From the NCBI GenBank assembly GCA_013138735.1, contig WTCE01000054.1, positions 43,571-107,570 on the forward strand: DNA of 64,000 nt, written 5' to 3'. The position numbers and the translations under genes are program-made. Shown piece by piece: positions 20,260 through 29,243 of the stretch. The notes under the pieces are model-generated. The model was not told the origin of the DNA. It ran no database searches and saw only the letters and a list, made by a program, of their open reading frames with translations. Numbering within the stretch: the first letter of the stretch is position 1; the number at the start of each line of letters is the position of its first letter. Source of the DNA: Crocinitomix sp. Its GTDB lineage: Bacteria; Bacteroidota; Bacteroidia; Flavobacteriales_D; Crocinitomicaceae.

Positions 20260-22548
20260 TTATCTCAAAACACTCACCATACCATGATATTCAAACACCT
20301 CATCATTGATTTGATCGCGCGCTTTAACATGCCAAACATAAACGCCACTTTGCACTAATGTTCCGTCTAAGTAAGTACCATCCCAGCGATCGGTTGGATT
20401 ATCTGTTCGCCAAATAATTTCTCCCCAACGGTTATATAGTTCTAAGCGGAATTCATCTGGATTAAATCCTTCTACGTATACACCCCAATCTGGGTTAAAT
20501 GGATCGCCGTTAGGAGTAAATGCATTGGGTGCAAAAATCATTTCATCTTCCAAAACGTTTATTATATGCACGGCAGTATCACGACAGCCATTAACGGAAG
20601 TCTCGATTAACATTACCTCATAATCGGCAGCAATAAATTGCGGATAAACCACTTCAACGGAACCATATTCAGTTGAAGTGCTTGGTGCTGCGCCTGGCAT
20701 TTCCCACAAATATGTACTCGTAGGGGTCGGATAGATCATTATTAACTTTAAAGCGGTGTTAAAATAATCTGTAGGGTTTTGGCTGGCATAAAAATCGGTG
20801 CTTGGCGTATTAAATACAATGACGGGTTGAAGGATGGAATCGTAACAGCCTTGGGCATTTTCAACAAATAGCAATGCGTCATACGATCCTCCTGATGGAT
20901 ATAAATGAGATGGATTCTCTAAATAACTGGTATCTGAGTCATCTCCGAAATACCATCTTGTTATTGTCAAATCTCCTTCGGTTGAATAGGAAGTATTTTC
21001 GAATGTAATGATCTCATTTTCGCAAACTGAATCCGTGACAAAACTAGCAACCACACCATTTAAGATAATTGGATTATGCGTACTGTCTATACAACCATTT
21101 TCGGCTACCACAACGAGCTTAATATCAAATTCTCCTGGTCCATCATAGACATGGATAGGGTTTTGCTCTGCAGCCGATCCCCCATCTCCAAAATCCCATG
21201 CCCAGCTAGCAAAACTAATTGGGCCGTCAATTGTTGTTAAATCAGTAAAGGCGAGTTCGTGTCCATAACAGCCAAACCAATCTCCAGCATACGAAACACC
21301 AACACCTGAAATTTCAAAGGCGGGTTCAGGTTTAGCTAGAATAGATACTTCTGCAAAAGCTGTATCATTACAAGAAAGATCTTCACTGTAAACTATTAAT
21401 TCAACTTCATAAAGCCCTGCACTTGGATAGAGATGCGAAGGGTCAAAATCATTTGAGGAAATATCATCCCCGAAATTCCATTCCCAAGATTCAATTTCGC
21501 CACCTGGAGTTGAAGAAAGGTTTGTAAAAAAAACAGGATCACCATAACAGACATTATCCGTTGTAAAATCCGCAGTTGGCATTGAAGGGGATTCATAATC
21601 AACCCGCTTACAACCTTCTAAATAAGTAAAAACTGCCGAAAAGGTTCCCTCGCCGTATGGCACTGGAGATAATGTTGGTCCAAATTCTCCAAGCAATGCA
21701 ATGCCGTCTTTATACCATTGCCAAATCCCGTCTAATTCATCATTATTTGCTGTTAACACTAAATCGCCAGAGCACCATCCGCCAGTTTGAGTAATGTAGC
21801 CCATTACCTCTGTTTCTAATAGAATGAGTTCATCAAAATAATAATAAGAAGCGTCTCCACTAGCCAAATCTCCGCAAGGCATGCCTATGGCAATCGCATC
21901 TATATTTGTAACCGGTGTAAATTCTATGGTAACAGATACCCATTCACCATCTGTTCCAGTCACTACTGTTTCAGCTCCTAATAATTCCCAAGAAGCAATG
22001 CCATCTGGACAGCTAATACCAAACCAAGGTAAGTCTGAGCAAAGTGGTGAACCAAATAAACGTACTTCTACTTCTTCTAAGTCACCGTATGAATATGCGA
22101 TATGAAAATTAAGTGAATAGCTTACACCTGCAAGCAGATTTGTCAACAGACAGCTCCCTGCATATTCACGATATCCTGAAAGAAAACTGTATAAACCTAT
22201 AAATCCATCTCCACCACCAGGTAATGGAAAAGAAGGCGGCAATGCACCATCAGCTCCAAATTCGTCAAAACCACAAGTATGATAAAAATCTGATGTTGCT
22301 GCTGATGCTTGATTCCATGCCGTAGCACAACTCATCATTCCCTCAGCATCTGGACAGCAATCTATAATTTCAAATGATGGGTTTGGAATGATACTATGGT
22401 CAATTAAATTATTGCAATCGCAATCGTCATCATTCAAGTCAATTAAACCATCTCCGTCGTCGTCTATCGCATTATCACACAACTCTTGCCCATAGCTTGG
22501 CAGCAAATGGAATAGCAGCAATAAAAGAATAGCGGCATTTTTTTTCAA
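20260..22548 (-). CDS. PKD-domain protein with gliding-motility / T9SS type B C-terminal domain
   Basis: WEWNFGDDISSNDFDPSHLYPSAG, WAWDFGDGGSAAEQNPIHVY; C-terminal IFAPNAFTPNGDPFN...LYNRWGEIIWRTDNP...GVYVWHVKARD. Confidence 0.9.
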   Translation of the reverse strand: MKKNAAILLLLLFHLLPSYGQELCDNAIDDDGDGLIDLNDDDCDCNNLIDHSIIPNPSFEIIDCCPDAEGMMSCATAWNQASAATSDFYHTCGFDEFGADGALPPSFPLPGGGDGFIGLYSFLSGYREYAGSCLLTNLLAGVSYSLNFHIAYSYGDLEEVEVRLFGSPLCSDLPWFGISCPDGIASWELLGAETVVTGTDGEWVSVTIEFTPVTNIDAIAIGMPCGDLASGDASYYYFDELILLETEVMGYITQTGGWCSGDLVLTANNDELDGIWQWYKDGIALLGEFGPTLSPVPYGEGTFSAVFTYLEGCKRVDYESPSMPTADFTTDNVCYGDPVFFTNLSSTPGGEIESWEWNFGDDISSNDFDPSHLYPSAGLYEVELIVYSEDLSCNDTAFAEVSILAKPEPAFEISGVGVSYAGDWFGCYGHELAFTDLTTIDGPISFASWAWDFGDGGSAAEQNPIHVYDGPGEFDIKLVVVAENGCIDSTHNPIILNGVVASFVTDSVCENEIITFENTSYSTEGDLTITRWYFGDDSDTSYLENPSHLYPSGGSYDALLFVENAQGCYDSILQPVIVFNTPSTDFYASQNPTDYFNTALKLIMIYPTPTSTYLWEMPGAAPSTSTEYGSVEVVYPQFIAADYEVMLIETSVNGCRDTAVHIINVLEDEMIFAPNAFTPNGDPFNPDWGVYVEGFNPDEFRLELYNRWGEIIWRTDNPTDRWDGTYLDGTLVQSGVYVWHVKARDQINDEVFEYHGMVSVLR

Positions 22549-22633
22549 ATCTTTGAATTGTAGTAGTGTAGACCTCTAATTTACAGTATTAGTTGTCCGA
22601 TTCAACGAAATATTTCACATAATTTTTAACAAC

Positions 22634-23476
22634 TCAGGTTTCATTAAAGAATTCGAGTGCTTTCTTTAATGCTGATTCCATGTCCTCAGGCAAGTGCTCA
22701 TTAGTCCACGGTTGCGCTGCACTAAACGTGTGACCGGCTCCTTTAATCACGCATAAACGTGTATCCGTCCATTGCGCCACTGCTTGCCCTTCTGATATGC
22801 TTACGGCTAAATCCATATCGCCGTGAATTTGCAAAAATGGCATGCTCAAACTAGTTGCTGCGGCTTCAATATCAAGTGCTGCCTCGTTCTTCTTAAAGTC
22901 TTCATAAAAGCTATAAAAATGTGGCATTGCTTGATTTGTTCTGCCATTCTGGACATACATCACACCTCCAAATTCCCAATCTAGTAATTGATCTCCTGTT
23001 GGAAAACGGTTGCCAATATTGCTGATTCCGGCCAGTGAAATTAATTTTGCTACTTTATTATTTTGAGCGGCAGTTAAAATGGCTACTCCTCCTCCACGGC
23101 TATGTCCAATTAAATAAACGGGAATATCCATTTCACATTCTTGTCTAATAATACGATCTGTCTCGTTAATGATCCAATCTAAATCGTTGATTTCAAACGT
23201 ATATGTGTTTTTTCCAAAGGCTTCTAAATCGGGGAAATCAATTGCTTCTTCAACAGTTCCACCGTTATGACTCATGTTAAACTTAACGAATCCAAAACCC
23301 TGCTTTAAGAAATAATCCTGCATTAAATTCCAAGCGCCCCAGTCCTTATATCCCTTATAGCCATGTGCAAAAATAATAACGGCCTTTGCATCCTTCGGAA
23401 TATGACAATCAAAGAGGCTTTTCCGTTGATTACTTCCTTCGTAAATTTTATTTTTAAATTCTATCAGCATTCGCAA
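22634..23476 (-). CDS. Alpha/beta hydrolase
   Basis: IFAHGYKGYKDWG, YLIGHSRGGGVA nucleophile elbow, IHGDMD, GAGHTF. Confidence 0.88.
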   Translation of the reverse strand: MRMLIEFKNKIYEGSNQRKSLFDCHIPKDAKAVIIFAHGYKGYKDWGAWNLMQDYFLKQGFGFVKFNMSHNGGTVEEAIDFPDLEAFGKNTYTFEINDLDWIINETDRIIRQECEMDIPVYLIGHSRGGGVAILTAAQNNKVAKLISLAGISNIGNRFPTGDQLLDWEFGGVMYVQNGRTNQAMPHFYSFYEDFKKNEAALDIEAAATSLSMPFLQIHGDMDLAVSISEGQAVAQWTDTRLCVIKGAGHTFSAAQPWTNEHLPEDMESALKKALEFFNET

Positions 23477-23542
23477 CTATAAAAATTCAATAAATGGTAT
23501 CTTTACCGTGAAGTTAGCAAAAGGTTAAAATAACTGAAAATT

Positions 23543-23932
23543 TTGAAGCACATAAAATTCGTATCCTTATTCATTTTATTCCTTACCATGGTAAGTTGTA
23601 ATGCCAGTTTCGGAGATAAATATGTTGTGGAAGATTTAGAAATTTATTTCACTCCAAAAAATGTTGGTAAACATTACGTAGTTGCTATGGCAGATTATTT
23701 CAAAGCCAATGAGCTACTGTTAGACCAACAACATAGTATACAAATAACGAGTGATGAGAATGGTTTTATTCTGAACATGGTTTTAGATGACGACTATAAA
23801 ACCCTACCAGTTGAACAAGATAATAATCTTGCATTGCTGGAAGCTGACATCAAGGAACAGGTATTTGAAGGTTTCAATTTTAGAATTCAAGTTTGTAATG
23901 CTAATTTTGTTCCAATTGAATCTCCTAAATAG
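23543..23932 (+). CDS. Hypothetical lipoprotein
   Basis: Lipobox LTMVSCNAS. Confidence 0.6.
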   Translation: MKHIKFVSLFILFLTMVSCNASFGDKYVVEDLEIYFTPKNVGKHYVVAMADYFKANELLLDQQHSIQITSDENGFILNMVLDDDYKTLPVEQDNNLALLEADIKEQVFEGFNFRIQVCNANFVPIESPK

Positions 23933-23952
23933 GTTATTGACACAAGAAAGAA

Positions 23953-24963
23953 ATGAAGATATCTGCCTCTATATACTCTGATAAGTTAAATAATATTGAA
24001 ACCACTATTGCTGCGCTCAATGATTCTCATGTGGATTTGATTCACGTGGACTGTAATGACGATTTGAATGTTTTTGCAGACATTGAAAAGATTCAGCAAA
24101 ATTCAGACATCCCTGTTGATTTACATATTATCACCACTAAAGCCGATCGTTTTTATCCTGCTTTAGAGTCATTTGACATTGAGTATGTTACTTTTCAATA
24201 TGAGGATTTAGAAGATAAAAATTTAAATATCCCCAAAGAATTTACGGGTCAATTAGGATTGGCGATTACAACCAATACCCCTATTTCGGTTTTTGATGCC
24301 TATGCAGAAGAGTTTGATTTCATCCTCTTTATGGCGACTGTTCCAGGACAAAGTGGCGGAAAGTTTGACAAGTCTAACTTTAGACGGATTCGTCAGTTCC
24401 AACAAAAATATCCGAATAAAAAAGTACATGTAGATGGTGGCGTAAATGCAGAGGTTTCGTTTATCTTAAGAAATATGGGCGTTTATGCATCTGTTTCAGG
24501 ATCATACCTTTTCAATTCTGCCAATATTAACACCGCGCTATTGAATCTGAAATTAAATGAAATAGATTCAGGCTTTTTAGTGCAAGACTTTATGCGTGAT
24601 TTAACTGAATCGCCTATTATTTATGAGGCAGATTTAGGTTTAAAGGCAGTCTTAACGTCAATTGGTTCAGGTAAACTAGGATTTACAATGGTTTTAGCTG
24701 CAGATGATAGCTTGGTTGGAATTATTGGCAATGCCGACTTAAGAAATGGCTTATTAGCCAACTTAGATCACCCATCAGATTTAAATGTGACAGACATGAT
24801 TAATAAAACCCCTTTAGTGATTTGGGATCACTATTCGGTTTATCAAATGTTGCGCTTTATCAAAAAAGAAACACGTCCGGTATTATATTTACCAGTCGTT
24901 GACAAGAATAATAAGGCGGTTGGAACCGTCAATTTTATGAATTTAATAAAAGGAGAAATATGA
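23953..24963 (+). CDS. Ribulose-phosphate 3-epimerase-fold domain fused to CBS pair
   Basis: LIHVDCNDD, DLHII, MATVPGQSGGKF, KKVHVDGGV (RPE-like); C-terminal MVLAADDSLVGIIGNADLRNGL and LPVVDKNNKAVGTV (CBS, KdsD-like). Confidence 0.8.
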   Translation: MKISASIYSDKLNNIETTIAALNDSHVDLIHVDCNDDLNVFADIEKIQQNSDIPVDLHIITTKADRFYPALESFDIEYVTFQYEDLEDKNLNIPKEFTGQLGLAITTNTPISVFDAYAEEFDFILFMATVPGQSGGKFDKSNFRRIRQFQQKYPNKKVHVDGGVNAEVSFILRNMGVYASVSGSYLFNSANINTALLNLKLNEIDSGFLVQDFMRDLTESPIIYEADLGLKAVLTSIGSGKLGFTMVLAADDSLVGIIGNADLRNGLLANLDHPSDLNVTDMINKTPLVIWDHYSVYQMLRFIKKETRPVLYLPVVDKNNKAVGTVNFMNLIKGEI

Positions 24964-25958
24964 TCATCCACCTTAAAAAAGACATTGGTAACGAAAAAGC
25001 GGCAGAAATTGCGAAAGCAAATAATGCATTTTTAATTGAAGAAGCCAATCAATATGTATTGATTAGTTCATCTGGCCAAAAGGAAGCTAATCCACAGTTT
25101 ACTGATGCGATAACAGAAACCTTTGTTTTTGATACGGACATTCAACTCGCTTCACGCGATTACAGAGCTGCAACAAGAGAAGTAACCATTGGTAATGTTA
25201 CAATTGGTGGAAACACTGGGAATACCCTCTTAATTGCGGGACCTTGTTCGGTTGAGTCTGAGGAGCAAATTCAAGAATCATCTGCTTTATTGAAAGAAAT
25301 GAACTTGACAACTTTGCGTGGTGGTTGTTATAAACCAAGAACTTCTCCTTACAGTTTTCAAGGTTTAGGTTTAGAAGGATTGAAGTTGTTGAAGCAAATG
25401 AAAAATGAGCACGGCTTAAACGTCATTACAGAAGTAAGAGACGCTACTCACGTGGCTGAAGTGATTGAATATTCAGATGTGATTCAAATTGGCGCAAAAG
25501 CCATGTATGATCAAGGGATTTTAAGAGCTTGTGCAAAAACACAAAAACCTGTTTTAATTAAACGTGGTTTTGGCACTACCCTTCAAGAATTTGTGCAATG
25601 TGCTGAATTTGTTTTGGCGGGCGGTAATCCAAATGTCATTTTATGTGAAAGAGGAATTAGAACCTTTGAAACAAAGACACGTTTTACATTGGACCTTTGC
25701 GGTGTAGCTTATTTAAAAAAGTATACCAATTGTCCTGTTGTTTTGGATCCTAGTCATGCTATGGGTCATGCATACGGTGTTGCAGATTTAACAAGAGCTT
25801 GCGTTGCAATGGGAATTGACGGACTTTTAATTGAAGTTCACCCGAATCCTAAAGTAGCAAAGTCAGATGCATCACAACAATTGAATCATCAAGAATTTAA
25901 AGATTTGGTTGCCACATTAAATCCAGTTGCGGCAGCTGTCAACCATCAAATTATATAA
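24960..25958 (+). CDS. 3-deoxy-7-phosphoheptulonate synthase-like (class I-beta DAHPS/KDO8PS superfamily)
   Basis: IAGPCSVESEEQ, RGGCYKPRTSPYSFQGLG, KPVLIKRG, DPSHAMGHA; N-terminal ferredoxin-like region. Confidence 0.85.
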   Translation: MIIHLKKDIGNEKAAEIAKANNAFLIEEANQYVLISSSGQKEANPQFTDAITETFVFDTDIQLASRDYRAATREVTIGNVTIGGNTGNTLLIAGPCSVESEEQIQESSALLKEMNLTTLRGGCYKPRTSPYSFQGLGLEGLKLLKQMKNEHGLNVITEVRDATHVAEVIEYSDVIQIGAKAMYDQGILRACAKTQKPVLIKRGFGTTLQEFVQCAEFVLAGGNPNVILCERGIRTFETKTRFTLDLCGVAYLKKYTNCPVVLDPSHAMGHAYGVADLTRACVAMGIDGLLIEVHPNPKVAKSDASQQLNHQEFKDLVATLNPVAAAVNHQII

Positions 25959-26011
25959 TTAAAGACAGGATTAAAGCAGAACGAAAAAGTAAAACATTTA
26001 AAACTTAGGAG

Positions 26012-26677
26012 ATGAATCTATACAATCAAAATTTAGGCTATTTGTGCGATAAACGGGATATTTCACTCACGGAATTTGAAAACGTTATTTACATTCCAAA
26101 AGTGCGAATAATGGAACCCACACCAGATGAATTGATTCGGATTGCGGACTATTTCCAATTGCCAATAGATGTTTTATTACGGAAAGATTTAAAATTGGCA
26201 GACAAATCGCGTGAGCAAAAAATTAAGCTCGTTATTTTAGATGTAGATGGCACCATGACAGATGGCGGCATGTACTTTACCGAAAGTGGCGATCAAATGA
26301 AAAAATACAATACAAAAGACGGCATGGCCATTAAACGCGAAGTGCGAGATGGCATACAATTCGGTATTATTTCTCACGGTCATAAACTAAAAATGGTTGA
26401 AGACCGCGCTCAGTTATTAGACATTAAGCACGTTTATGTGGGACAAGACAGCAAAACAGAAGTATTAGCACAATGGTGCGCTGAATTAAATCTTAAACCA
26501 GAAGAAGTTGCTTTTGTTGGAGATGATATTAACGACGTTGAGATCATGAAAGCCGTTGGATTATCAGCCTGTCCTGCAGATGCTGTAAATGCTGTTAAAT
26601 CAATTTCAGACATTATACTTTCTAAAGGCGGTGGCGCAGGTTGTGTTCGCGAGTTTTTAGATGATTGGTTGAACTAA
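26012..26677 (+). CDS. HTH-like N-terminus fused to KdsC-like HAD phosphatase
   Basis: N-terminal XRE-like LCDKRDISLTEFENVIYIPKVRIMEPTPDELIRIADYF; LVILDVDGTMTDGGMYF, FVGDDINDVEIM. Confidence 0.8.
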   Translation: MNLYNQNLGYLCDKRDISLTEFENVIYIPKVRIMEPTPDELIRIADYFQLPIDVLLRKDLKLADKSREQKIKLVILDVDGTMTDGGMYFTESGDQMKKYNTKDGMAIKREVRDGIQFGIISHGHKLKMVEDRAQLLDIKHVYVGQDSKTEVLAQWCAELNLKPEEVAFVGDDINDVEIMKAVGLSACPADAVNAVKSISDIILSKGGGAGCVREFLDDWLN

Positions 26678-26680
26678 ACC

Positions 26681-27574
26681 ATGACTGTAAAAAAACTAAT
26701 CATAGTTGCTGGACCAACCGCAGTTGGAAAAACAGCTATGAGTATTGAGCTGGCACAGCATTATAATTGCCCCATCATCTCATTTGATTCGCGCCAATTT
26801 TACCGTGAAATGAGTATTGGAACGGCCAAACCTACACCCGAAGAACTTTCCCAAGCGGAACATCACTTTATCGGCAACCTTTCTATTCATGACCATTATA
26901 CCGCCGGTATTTATGAGCGCGAAGCATTGGAAAAACTCGACAGCATTTTTAGAACCAATGATTATTGCATAGCTGTTGGCGGAAGCGGATTGTATATAGA
27001 TGCTTTGGCCTTTGGAATAGACGATATTCCATCTGACCCTGAAGTGCGCGCAAAGTTTATTGCCCGTTGGGAAACGGAAGGATTAGAAGTCCTTCAAAAA
27101 GAAGTACTAGCGGTTGATCCTGATTTCTACCACGCTTCAGATATGCAGAATTCCCGCCGCGTTATTCGAGCCTTAGAGGTTTACGCAATCACTGGCAAAC
27201 CCTATACTGAATTACGAAAGAAACAACCTAAACAACGTCCATTTGAAATGTATTGGGTGGGCCTTAATTTAGAACGTGAAGTCCTATTCGATCGCATCAA
27301 TCGTCGTGTAGATATCATGTTAGAAATGGGCTTAGAGACAGAGGTTAAAAGCCTTTACGAGCATAAAGAAGTGAAGGCCTTAAACACAGTGGGCTATCGT
27401 GAATTGTTCAGTTCTATGAACGGCGAATATTCGCGAGAAAAAGCCGTAGAATTAATCAAACGCAATACCCGATACTATGCTAAGCGTCAGATCACATGGT
27501 TTAAGAAGAATGAATTGGTCAATTGGTATATGCCCCATGAAACGCCAAAAATAATTGAAGAAATAGGCAAATAA
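26681..27574 (+). CDS. miaA: tRNA dimethylallyltransferase
   Basis: AGPTAVGKTAMSIELA P-loop, SFDSRQFYREMSIGTAKP, GGSGLYIDAL, TRYYAKRQITWFK. Confidence 0.96.
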   Translation: MTVKKLIIVAGPTAVGKTAMSIELAQHYNCPIISFDSRQFYREMSIGTAKPTPEELSQAEHHFIGNLSIHDHYTAGIYEREALEKLDSIFRTNDYCIAVGGSGLYIDALAFGIDDIPSDPEVRAKFIARWETEGLEVLQKEVLAVDPDFYHASDMQNSRRVIRALEVYAITGKPYTELRKKQPKQRPFEMYWVGLNLEREVLFDRINRRVDIMLEMGLETEVKSLYEHKEVKALNTVGYRELFSSMNGEYSREKAVELIKRNTRYYAKRQITWFKKNELVNWYMPHETPKIIEEIGK

Positions 27575-27598
27575 ATTTCGGTTTCTGCTTTTAAATTT

Positions 27599-27606
27599 TA
27601 ATTTTG
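27599..27606 (+). promoter_or_regulatory. Candidate Bacteroidetes -7 element (TAATTTTG)
   Basis: Matches TAnnTTTG about 30 nt upstream of the DUF3276 ATG. Confidence 0.4.
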
Positions 27607-27636
27607 TAAAGCAATAACTATTAAATACAGGCAAAG

Positions 27637-27963
27637 ATGAACGATAGAAATGATGAAGTTTTCTCAAAAAGAGTTAAAGCAGGTAAAAGAACTTACTTTT
27701 TTGATGTAAAAACGACCAGAGGGAAAGATTTATACTTGACAATTACGGAAAGTAAGAGAACGGGAGACTACGACGGAACACCTGAATACGAAAAGCACAA
27801 AATTTTCTTGTACAAAGAAGATTTCGACAAATTCTCAGACGGAATGGGCGAAGCATTAGACAAAATCAAAAGCCTTTGGGAAACTGGTGAGTACAAAATG
27901 CCAGAAGAACGTCCTGAGTATGAAGAAAACAAAGAAGAAGAAGTTTCCTTTGAGGAGCTTTAG
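27637..27963 (+). CDS. PUR-family DNA/RNA-binding protein (DUF3276)
   Basis: AGKRTYFFDVKTTRGKDLYLTITESKR, KHKIFLYKEDFDKF. Confidence 0.88.
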   Translation: MNDRNDEVFSKRVKAGKRTYFFDVKTTRGKDLYLTITESKRTGDYDGTPEYEKHKIFLYKEDFDKFSDGMGEALDKIKSLWETGEYKMPEERPEYEENKEEEVSFEEL

Positions 27964-27984
27964 GTAGGATATATATTTAAAATG

Positions 27985-28016
27985 AAAAAGGCTACTCTGA
28001 TGAGTGGCCTTTTTTT
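27985..28016 (+). terminator. Rho-independent terminator
   Basis: AGGCTACTC-TGAT-GAGTGGCCT stem, then TTTTTTT. Confidence 0.85.
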
Positions 28017-28209
28017 GTGCGGTAAAGTATGATTTTTGTCAGGGCTGGTCTATTGTTTAGATTTCTTGTTTATATTTAGGTTGTCATTAACCCTGATATT
28101 TCTTTTTTTGATTTGAATTTTTTCGTGGTTGGTGGTACACAATAACTATAAAAGGAAAAAAGACAGCCTTTTATTAGGATATTAACTATTATTAAAGATT
28201 ATACAAAGA

Positions 28210-28809
28210 ATGACAAACTGGGATTACGCACTAATAGCATGCATCAGCTTGGCTCTTTTTACATTCACACCCACCTTATGGGCTATTATGAAAAAAGTTA
28301 AGCTCAATCCTGATGGTGATGGTTATGATAGTTCTCCTTTTTTTGATGAAAAGCAAAAAGAACGATTGAAACAACATTACTCAAGAATTGACGGAACTTT
28401 AAGTTACTGGAAGAACCACGCCGAAAAATATAGGAGGTTTAAAAATTACTCAATAGTCTGGGGCATAACTATTTCAATCGTCATCCCTGTTATTTCTCAA
28501 GAAATTGGTGACGGAAATTCAAATTGGTTTTTAACAGTCATTTCCACGCATGGCGCTCTATTAATAGCATTCCATAAAGGGTTTAAAGTAGATCAGAACT
28601 ATCAAGCATTTAGAATCGCAGAATCGGAATTCTTTGACTTAAGGCGAGAATTATTGGATAACCCTACAAAATTTGGAGCTACACCAGAAGAACAAATAAA
28701 TGATTTTATCCTTCAAGTTAGTAGATTCAGACGGGCAGCTAGATTAGCAGAAATTGACAATGCAGCTTCCATAAATGAAATAAAAAGAACAGTATCTAAT
28801 AAAACCTAA
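28210..28809 (+). CDS. SLATT/DUF4231-like 2TM membrane protein
   Basis: N-terminal TM, LSYWKNHAEKYRRFKNY, TM hairpin, then FRIAESEFFDLRRELLDNPTKFG helical tail. Confidence 0.55.
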   Translation: MTNWDYALIACISLALFTFTPTLWAIMKKVKLNPDGDGYDSSPFFDEKQKERLKQHYSRIDGTLSYWKNHAEKYRRFKNYSIVWGITISIVIPVISQEIGDGNSNWFLTVISTHGALLIAFHKGFKVDQNYQAFRIAESEFFDLRRELLDNPTKFGATPEEQINDFILQVSRFRRAARLAEIDNAASINEIKRTVSNKT

Positions 28810-28852
28810 ACTGACATAATGAACTCTTAAACTTTGATTTATTTCGTTTTGT

Positions 28853-29242
28853 TTGACCAAGATGATAATCTGCTTTAATATGAAATTAATCATACCCATT
28901 ACCCTCGTAATTGCCTTTATTATTTGGTTCGTTGTTGGACCTTTTTTTTGGTTTCCGTCCGTCGCTGTTGCTACTGCTAGATATTCTACAGCTTTAATAG
29001 TAGCTTCGCTCAATAACACAAACATATCCAGTGAAGTAGAATCAAGCTTGGAGCGAGCTACCACTATGTACATTAATGGGTTCGAACAGATTAAAAAACT
29101 TCGGAATTACTCTAATGACAAAGTCGATAATGAACAGCCAGATAACAGACCTGTTCTGAGAGCATTCATGGAGCAACTATTTGTTTCAACTATATTTTGG
29201 GTTATTATTCTTTTTTCAATATTTATGATATTCTATTTATAA
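28853..29242 (+). CDS. Small membrane protein, paralog of the N-terminal part of the next ORF
   Basis: Two TM segments; ATTMYINGFEQIKKL resembles AVSFYWGGFKRIREP in 29244..30299; probable start at internal ATG 28880. Confidence 0.6.
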   Translation: MTKMIICFNMKLIIPITLVIAFIIWFVVGPFFWFPSVAVATARYSTALIVASLNNTNISSEVESSLERATTMYINGFEQIKKLRNYSNDKVDNEQPDNRPVLRAFMEQLFVSTIFWVIILFSIFMIFYL

Positions 29243-29243
29243 C

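Noticed and set aside
29068-29092. GGTTCGAAC resembling a tRNA T-loop
   Set aside because: Inside a coding ORF and no cloverleaf could be built around it.
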